Positions 6,537-11,127 of a stretch of DNA of 11,127 nucleotides are shown piece after piece (positions within the stretch are counted from its first letter, which is position 1; each line of letters starts with the position of its first letter). Both the position numbers and the translations under genes were made by a program. The notes below the pieces were generated by a model. That model was given only the letters and a program-made list of their open reading frames with translations. It did not search any database and was not told the DNA's origin. The stretch covers positions 1-11,127 of the forward strand of contig JAUIMD010000028.1 of assembly GCA_030433225.1 (NCBI GenBank), written 5' to 3'. This DNA is from Bacteroidia bacterium (GTDB lineage: Bacteria > Bacteroidota > Bacteroidia > Bacteroidales > UBA5342).

Positions 6537-8603
6537 TTACTTCTTAAATATTTTTCCGGTTACTACCCTATCTCCTGTTTTTAACTGGTAGATCAGAATC
6601 GATCCGGATGGAATACTTGTAGCATCGTAGGTAACATTGTATGTTTTTTGAGCTTCAAGGTTACCATTAAACGGGATGGCAATTTTGGCACCGGCAAGGT
6701 TATAAATTTCCAATGTTGCCTCAGTTGGTGTCTCAGAGGATACGTTGAAGTTTACAATGGCACGGGCCGGGTTGGGATATACTTCAATTTCAACGGGTGC
6801 AACTGCCAAGGAGCCGTCAACAGCCGTATTCACATCACATTTCACAACACGGTACAATCTGAAGGTACATCCGTTACTGTCTGTAATGTCTACAAAGTAC
6901 ACCATAGGTTTCAAAGCTTCGATGTCTTTGGTCGTTTCACCGGTACACCACAGATAAGTGTAAGGAGCTGTTCCACCACTTACTATTAAGGCAATGCTAC
7001 CATCGTTCATATTTTCGGTGGCATGTACCACTTCTGCAGTCACCTTAATTGCTGTTGGAGCAGCATCAATTGTGGCTGAGTGCGTATCCGACTTACCGTT
7101 GGCATCTGTTACAGTTACGGTGTAGGTTCCTGGATCAAGGTTGTATACATCCGCTCCTGTTTCACCGTTTGACCATTGGAAAGTATAGGGTGCAACACCT
7201 CCGCTAACCTTTGATTTAATGCTTCCTTTTTCGTCATGACATTTAATTTGGCATGCAGTAAGTTTAATACACAGGGGTTCTGCACAAACAGCTTCCTCAA
7301 GTTGAATCTGTTCTTCCTTACTGCAACCGTTCGCATCGGTAATTTTTACCAGGTACGTTCCTGCGGTTAACTTCTGCTGAGTGGCTTTACATTGCTCTAT
7401 GCCTGATCCGTCAGTAGTTGACCAATGGTATTGGTAAGGAGCATTTCCGCCACAAACCGTCAGTGCAATTCCGCCAACTTTAGTATCACAGGCCACAGGG
7501 GTAAGCACTGTTTTTACAGTAATGGCAGCAGGTGCTTCTTGAATAGTAGACGATTGGCTGGCTGTTTTACCATTAGCATCCGTTACCGTCACTGTGTACG
7601 TTCCGGGGCTCAGGTGGTAAATGTCTGCATCAGTTGAACCGTTTGACCATGCATAAGTGTATGGAGCTTGCCCTCCGCTAACCTTGGATTGAATACTGCC
7701 TTTACCGTCGCGGCACTTAATCTGGCAATCAATTAATGTGATACTGATAGGTGAAACCTGACAATCCGGCTCAGCCAATACAAATTCTTTTACTGACATG
7801 CATTGGTTGGCATCGTATACGGCCACCACATAGGTTCCGGAGCTTAGATTAGTTTGATCTTTTTCTCCCTGAACAATTCCTGCTCCATCGCTGGTGCGCC
7901 ATTCAAAGGTATAGTCAGGAACACCACCAGATACTGTTAATGAAATCGCACCTTTTTGGGTGTCACAATCTACCGGTATTACGGCGCTTGCAATCGTAAT
8001 AGCCGAAGGTGCAGCATCTATGCTGTATTGACCGCCTGAAGTACAACCGTTGGCATCGGTTACGGTAAGTGCATAAACATCAGCCTCCAAATTGCTTATT
8101 GTTGCTGAGGTTTCTCCATTTGACCATAGATAGGAATAAGGCTCAACACCACCACTTACTTCAATGCTAATGCTGCCAAGGTCACCATTACAAGTTGGTT
8201 GAACTACTGTAGGGCTTACAATTAGTTCGGCAGGTGCCTGCATGGTTACACTGCAGGTTGTTTCGGCACCGTTGGCATCGGTTACTGTAACATCGTGTGC
8301 TCCGGCATCCAGTGCGGTGGCCGTAGCGGTAGTTTCTCCGTTATCCCATGCATAGCTGTAAGGTTCTACACCACCGGTTACACTTACGGTAGCTACCCCG
8401 TTGGCTTCTCCGAAACATACCACAGGGCTGTCCATGTCAACGCTGCAGGCCAGACCAGGCGTTGGACCTCCGGTAGGAATTGGTGCCTCGCCCGTAAAAG
8501 GGTAGGTATGCAATTCGGCTGAACCCAGACTGGTAAGGCTTTCAACAATCAGGGTTCCTTCAAAATTTCCGTTCATATAGCTCATATTGGCATATGGAGC
8601 CAA
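6537..8603 (-). CDS. C-terminal part of the surface protein: SprB repeats and T9SS sorting domain
   Basis: This 688-residue frame starts only at a TTG codon (ATG at 8585 and 8576 are alternatives) and has no signal peptide, as expected for the downstream part of a broken gene. Residues 1-38 are the end of a choice-of-anchor A domain. Residues 54-587 hold seven SprB-like units of about 70-80 residues, each with VSGG-x-x-PY-x-Y-x-W followed by G-x-Y-x-V-x-V-x-D-A-N-G. Residues 604-688 are a type A T9SS tail: VEVYPNPA, then EIYNLAGAKI, ending VTGKIFKK. In the family, the tail directs export through the outer membrane and attachment or release at the surface; SprB-like repeats occur in gliding and adhesion proteins. 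Conserved cysteines (CQIKC in two repeats, VxCDT in two others) may form disulfides. Without the upstream signal peptide this piece could not be exported. A minus-strand terminator follows. Confidence 0.8.
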   Translation of the reverse strand: MAPYANMSYMNGNFEGTLIVESLTSLGSAELHTYPFTGEAPIPTGGPTPGLACSVDMDSPVVCFGEANGVATVSVTGGVEPYSYAWDNGETTATATALDAGAHDVTVTDANGAETTCSVTMQAPAELIVSPTVVQPTCNGDLGSISIEVSGGVEPYSYLWSNGETSATISNLEADVYALTVTDANGCTSGGQYSIDAAPSAITIASAVIPVDCDTQKGAISLTVSGGVPDYTFEWRTSDGAGIVQGEKDQTNLSSGTYVVAVYDANQCMSVKEFVLAEPDCQVSPISITLIDCQIKCRDGKGSIQSKVSGGQAPYTYAWSNGSTDADIYHLSPGTYTVTVTDANGKTASQSSTIQEAPAAITVKTVLTPVACDTKVGGIALTVCGGNAPYQYHWSTTDGSGIEQCKATQQKLTAGTYLVKITDANGCSKEEQIQLEEAVCAEPLCIKLTACQIKCHDEKGSIKSKVSGGVAPYTFQWSNGETGADVYNLDPGTYTVTVTDANGKSDTHSATIDAAPTAIKVTAEVVHATENMNDGSIALIVSGGTAPYTYLWCTGETTKDIEALKPMVYFVDITDSNGCTFRLYRVVKCDVNTAVDGSLAVAPVEIEVYPNPARAIVNFNVSSETPTEATLEIYNLAGAKIAIPFNGNLEAQKTYNVTYDATSIPSGSILIYQLKTGDRVVTGKIFKK
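6843..8444 (-). repeat. Seven tandem SprB-like protein repeats
   Basis: Seven diverged units, counted from the N-terminal side, cover residues of roughly 54-122, 124-196, 200-277, 285-356, 358-436, 444-515 and 516-587 of the downstream frame. Each has the SGG-x-x-PY-x-x-x-W core and a D-A/S-N-G/Q end. DNA identity between units is only partial, so the array is old enough to have diverged and is a protein-level repeat. Confidence 0.85.
7053..8003 (-). repeat. Higher-order duplication of a two-repeat SprB block
   Basis: Repeats 3 and 5 resemble each other (VxCDT, then an inserted DGxGI segment after the tryptophan), and repeats 4 and 6 resemble each other (CQIKC-x-D-x-KGSI, SKVSGG, WSNG). The block 7527-8003 (159 residues) is therefore duplicated as 7053-7526 (158 residues). 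The copies align almost without gaps. Confidence 0.7.
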
Positions 8604-8633
8604 TAAAGAACCTTTCCAGCTTGTACTTACATA

Positions 8634-9347
8634 TCAAAAAGTGGTCATTTCATAAAAGTTCCAAATAGCATTCGTCCAGGCGGAACCCTGCACGGAACCA
8701 TTAAAACTCATATTTCCCCAGAAAGGGTGGTCACTGCTTGCATCAGAAAGTCCGGCTACATTTATAATGACAGTAGATCCGGCGGGTACAACAACCACAA
8801 CCTGACCGGTTCCTTTGAATTGTGCTTCCGTAAGTGAGAATACATTCAAATCAGAATCTGTACCTGTCAATGTTAATCCACCCCAGGCTTGCAAATCGAT
8901 GGTTCCATTAGGTGTCAGGTTTTTCCAATGGTCGGACAGGCTTTTTAAATACGTTTCCTGAGCAGAAAAATCTATTGGAGTACTTGGATTATACAACGTA
9001 CCGTCTAAAATTGAACTGTTTACATCGCCGGTGATAGTGCCTGCAATGTGTACGTCTCCATGTTGGATGGTTCCGCCGTTCCAGGTAACATCCCCATTGG
9101 CCACAAAACCATATCCCAGAGAATTACCCCCTGAAGGCAGGCGATCTGCAATGGTAAAAGCAGTTGGAAAAACAGCGGTTCCACCCACGGCTAATGCACC
9201 TTCGGAATCGCCGCCAGGATGGTTTAAATCCCCAAGAATAAATCCATTAAAGGTATTTGCAATACCCAGCGGATCAGAGGTCGTTTGAGCTAAAAAACTG
9301 TTGATCGTGAAAAACGACAACAAAACTAGAGTAAGCAGCTTTTTCAT
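8634..9347 (-). CDS. N-terminal part of the surface protein: signal peptide and choice-of-anchor A domain
   Basis: This 237-residue frame starts at ATG with a clear Sec signal peptide (MKKLLTLVLLSFF...), probably cut after Ala20 (SFLA/QTTSD). The mature part starts DPLGIANTFNGFILGDLNH and continues with EGALAVGG, GYGFVANGDVTWNGG, GDVHIAG and a VVVVVPAGSTVIINVAGL strand pair. This is the order seen in choice-of-anchor A domains, an adhesive module found with different surface anchors in different bacteria. It stops at TGA just after AIWNFYEMTTF, before the usual end of the domain, which continues in the next frame. As translated it would be exported to the periplasm as an incomplete domain without a T9SS tail. 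The gene follows a 579-base gap, so it probably has its own promoter there, though I see no good TAnnTTTG. Confidence 0.8.
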   Translation of the reverse strand: MKKLLTLVLLSFFTINSFLAQTTSDPLGIANTFNGFILGDLNHPGGDSEGALAVGGTAVFPTAFTIADRLPSGGNSLGYGFVANGDVTWNGGTIQHGDVHIAGTITGDVNSSILDGTLYNPSTPIDFSAQETYLKSLSDHWKNLTPNGTIDLQAWGGLTLTGTDSDLNVFSLTEAQFKGTGQVVVVVPAGSTVIINVAGLSDASSDHPFWGNMSFNGSVQGSAWTNAIWNFYEMTTF

Positions 9348-9926
9348 ACTTCACTTGTTAGGTTAATAATGGGCGAAATACACGTTTCCGTGCTTCGCGT
9401 TTGTTCAAATAAAAAATAGTTAGGTTAAATGTGATTTAAGTTTTTAGGCTTAAACCATTGGCAATATTAAAGCAGAATTTACGGTTTACCAAAGGTGAAA
9501 AGCGCCCCGGGCAGAGGCTAAATTATTTGAACGTAAATTGTTTAAATGTGAGGAATACCTTTTAACAATTGTTTTTAAAATTGCGATTTGCACAGAGAAT
9601 AGAAAGGAAAGTGCATAGGAGACCTTATTTATAAACAGTTTTTTGAATGGGTATTGAAAGTGAAAACTTTTGTTGGGATTGCACCATTAATGCCTATGTA
9701 ATTTAAAGAAACTATACTGTTATGTAAATTTGAGGTAAAATAATGCCCCAAAAAATAACGGATACATTATAGATACAACCCTATTAAATGAGTTGCATTT
9801 TTAAAAATATGCGAAATAAGCACCCAGATTGCTTTTGCATCAACAGAAAAATAGCGCTTTAAATGCGAAAGAAAAGATTTGTTGGTTTTCATCAAACCTG
9901 TAAACAGAGCCATGTGTTCATCAACC
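9348..9926. other. AT-rich intergenic region without a gene
   Basis: There are 579 bases between the uvrB stop and the adhesin start. No frame of credible length, tRNA or strong terminator is seen. It must contain the adhesin promoter, but no minus-strand TAnnTTTG was found. Visible items are a repeated GTTAGGTTAA, a 10-base palindrome AACAATTGTT (9564-9573), and a weak hairpin (GGTTT/AAACC around 9885-9900) that might help end uvrB transcription but has no T-run directly after it on the minus strand. Confidence 0.6.
9357..9428. repeat. Direct repeat GTTAGGTTAA upstream of the adhesin gene
   Basis: The same 10-mer occurs at 9357-9366 and 9419-9428, 62 bases apart, directly upstream of the adhesin ATG. 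On the gene's own strand it reads TTAACCTAAC. The first copy sits 10 bases from the start codon, so it would lie in the leader transcript or near the promoter. A regulatory role is only a guess. Confidence 0.4.
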
Positions 9927-11127
9927 TTATTTAGGTGGCAGGAGCCCTTTTAATCGTTTTATCTCATCGCGGTATTGGGCGGCATCAATAAATTCCAGGT
10001 TTTTAGCGGCGGTTTCCATTAACTTTTGGGTACGTTTTATGGCCTTTTCGATTTCCCCTTCGTTCATGTATTTTTCTACCGGATCGGCAGCTACTTCGGC
10101 CTCCTGCGGACCGCCATAGAATTTGCTTGCCGCTTGTTCTTCCTTGATTTCCTCTCCTAAAATATTGCGGCGTGTTTTGGCCACACCTTTGGGAGTAATG
10201 TTGTGATCTGCATTGTATTTCAGTTGTTTTTCCCTCCGTCGGTTGGTTTCGTCAATGGTGCGCTGCATGCTGTCAGTAACCTTATCGGCATACATAATCA
10301 CTTTTCCATTGAGGTTACGGGCCGCCCGACCTGCTGTTTGGGTCAGTGAGCGTTCCGACCGTAAAAATCCTTCCTTATCTGCATCCAGAATTGCCACGAG
10401 CGAAACCTCCGGTAAATCCAGCCCTTCCCGCAAAAGATTTACCCCAATCAATACATCAAATGTGCCTTCGCGCAAACCATCAATTATTTTTACACGGTCC
10501 AGGGTGTCCACATCCGAGTGGATGTATTCACATTGAATATTCATGCGTTTCAGGTAATCGGTCAGTTCTTCGGCCATGCGCTTGGTCAGCGTGGTCACTA
10601 AAACGCGCTCCGATTTTTCGATGCGCAACTGAATTTCTTCCATTAAATCGTCAATCTGGTTTAAGGAAGGGCGAATCAGTATTTCCGGATCAATCAATCC
10701 TGTGGGGCGAATCACTTGCTCTGCCACAACTCCTTCGCACTTTTGCAATTCAAAATCGGCGGGAGTGGCGCTCACAAAAATGGCCTGGTTGATCATCTCG
10801 TCAAACTCCTCAAATTTCAATGGACGGTTGTCTAGTGCCGATGGCAGCCGGAAGCCATAATCTACCAGGTTGGTTTTTCGGGCACGGTCTCCCCCATACA
10901 TCGCACGAATTTGCGGGATGGTAACATGGCTTTCATCAATAATGGTGATGTAGTCTTTCGGGAAATAATCCAATAAACAGAAAGGACGCGTGCCCGGTTT
11001 GCGACCATCAAAATAGCGGGAATAATTCTCAATGCCGGAGCAATGCCCCAGTTCTCGAATCATTTCCAAATCGTAATTTACCCGTTCGTCAATACGTTTG
11101 GCCTCCCCCGGTTTGTTCAGCTCGTTG
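9927..11127 (-). CDS. uvrB: Excinuclease ABC subunit UvrB (C-terminal part, cut by the window edge)
   Basis: UvrB is the damage-verifying helicase-like subunit of nucleotide excision repair, acting with UvrA and UvrC. The visible 399 residues begin with LNKPGEAKRIDERVNYDLEM and stay open to the right edge, so the start and the ATP-binding Walker A lie outside. Present in order are the DExH box (IIDESHVTIPQIRAMYGG), PSALDNRPL, the SATPADFEL motif, motif IV (LTKRMAEEL), YIHSDVDTLDR, motif V (VLIGVNLLREGLDLPEV) and motif VI (QTAGRAARN). Near the end the UVR domain (EKAIKRTQKLM ... AAQYRDEIKRL) provides the UvrC contact. The TAA stop follows LLPPK. The 3' end is complete and nothing looks broken; the missing N-terminal half should be about 270 residues given the usual length near 670. 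Confidence 0.97.
   Translation of the reverse strand, partial: NELNKPGEAKRIDERVNYDLEMIRELGHCSGIENYSRYFDGRKPGTRPFCLLDYFPKDYITIIDESHVTIPQIRAMYGGDRARKTNLVDYGFRLPSALDNRPLKFEEFDEMINQAIFVSATPADFELQKCEGVVAEQVIRPTGLIDPEILIRPSLNQIDDLMEEIQLRIEKSERVLVTTLTKRMAEELTDYLKRMNIQCEYIHSDVDTLDRVKIIDGLREGTFDVLIGVNLLREGLDLPEVSLVAILDADKEGFLRSERSLTQTAGRAARNLNGKVIMYADKVTDSMQRTIDETNRRREKQLKYNADHNITPKGVAKTRRNILGEEIKEEQAASKFYGGPQEAEVAADPVEKYMNEGEIEKAIKRTQKLMETAAKNLEFIDAAQYRDEIKRLKGLLPPK

Larger units (their letters stand above)
6537..9347 (-). pseudogene. Interrupted choice-of-anchor A / SprB-repeat / T9SS surface protein
   Basis: The two minus-strand reading frames described separately (8634-9347 and 6537-8603) are in the same frame and are separated only by a TGA at 8636-8634 plus ten sense codons (YVSTSWKGSL). 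Bridged, they give 936 positions with a continuous plan: signal peptide, choice-of-anchor A (collagen-binding-like adhesive) domain, seven SprB-like repeats, T9SS sorting tail. The stop falls inside the anchor A domain: its usual final part (GSLLAPYA ... SAELHTYPFTG) lies after the TGA. All other genes here end in TAA and use TGG for tryptophan, so a genome-wide recoding of TGA is not suggested. A point nonsense mutation, phase-variable or programmed readthrough, or a sequencing or assembly error are all possible. Confidence 0.65.

Noticed and set aside
6843..8444. CRISPR-like or satellite DNA repeat
   Set aside because: The periodicity is about 210-240 bases, diverged at the DNA level and in frame with protein motifs; it encodes SprB-type repeats.
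8634..8636. TGA as selenocysteine or as a recoded sense codon
   Set aside because: The position is in an extracellular adhesive domain, not a redox site; no selenocysteine gene is visible, and the other genes show normal standard-code use.
8631..8645. Frameshift at the TTTTT run as the cause of the split adhesin
   Set aside because: Both halves are already in the same frame, and removing one T leads to a TAA within a few codons; a single substituted codon is the simpler cause.
9725..9732. TAAATTTG as a plus-strand -7 promoter
   Set aside because: There is no -33 element and no plus-strand gene downstream; chance matches are expected in AT-rich DNA.

Overview
The window looks like a chromosomal segment of a Bacteroidota member, probably Flavobacteriia- or Sphingobacteriia-like; the sequence alone does not settle the class. 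Supporting signs are a type IX secretion (T9SS) C-terminal sorting domain, tandem SprB repeats, a Bacteroidota-style alanine dehydrogenase, a helix-turn-helix-less NtrC-type regulator of a kind familiar from flavobacteria, weak Shine-Dalgarno sites and AT-rich intergenic DNA. Every intact gene whose 3' end is visible stops with TAA.

Layout. (1) 1-271: a + strand terminator for a gene lying left of the window, then a structured 3' region and a minus-strand terminator for the next operon. (2) 272-2596, minus strand: alanine dehydrogenase (ald), followed with zero spacing (TAAATG) by a membrane-bound family 2 glycosyltransferase. (3) 2597-2848: divergent intergenic region. (4) 2849-6344, plus strand: a three-gene operon encoding a sigma-54-type response regulator without a DNA-binding domain and the two subunits of an NfnAB/SudAB-type flavin and Fe-S oxidoreductase, spaced by 3 and 7 bases. 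(5) 6345-6536: convergent gap with a 19-bp perfect hairpin terminator and a minus-strand terminator. (6) 6537-9347, minus strand: one large cell-surface protein gene (signal peptide, choice-of-anchor A domain, seven SprB-like repeats, T9SS tail) cut in two by a single in-frame TGA. (7) 9348-9926: 579 bases with no gene. (8) 9927-11127, minus strand: the C-terminal 399 residues of UvrB, running off the right edge.

Functionally the window mixes amino-acid and redox metabolism (Ald; NfnAB-like transhydrogenase or reductase), regulation, surface display and DNA repair. The RR-nfnA-nfnB unit is the only clear multi-gene functional module. I saw no phage, transposon, CRISPR, tRNA or rRNA. The most noteworthy items are the nonsense-interrupted adhesin in which both halves remain recognisable, its internal two-repeat duplication, the coupling of a DNA-binding-less sigma-54 activator to nfnAB, an alanine dehydrogenase lacking the textbook catalytic histidine, and a structured 3' untranslated region after the ald operon. 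I found no convincing wholly new system.
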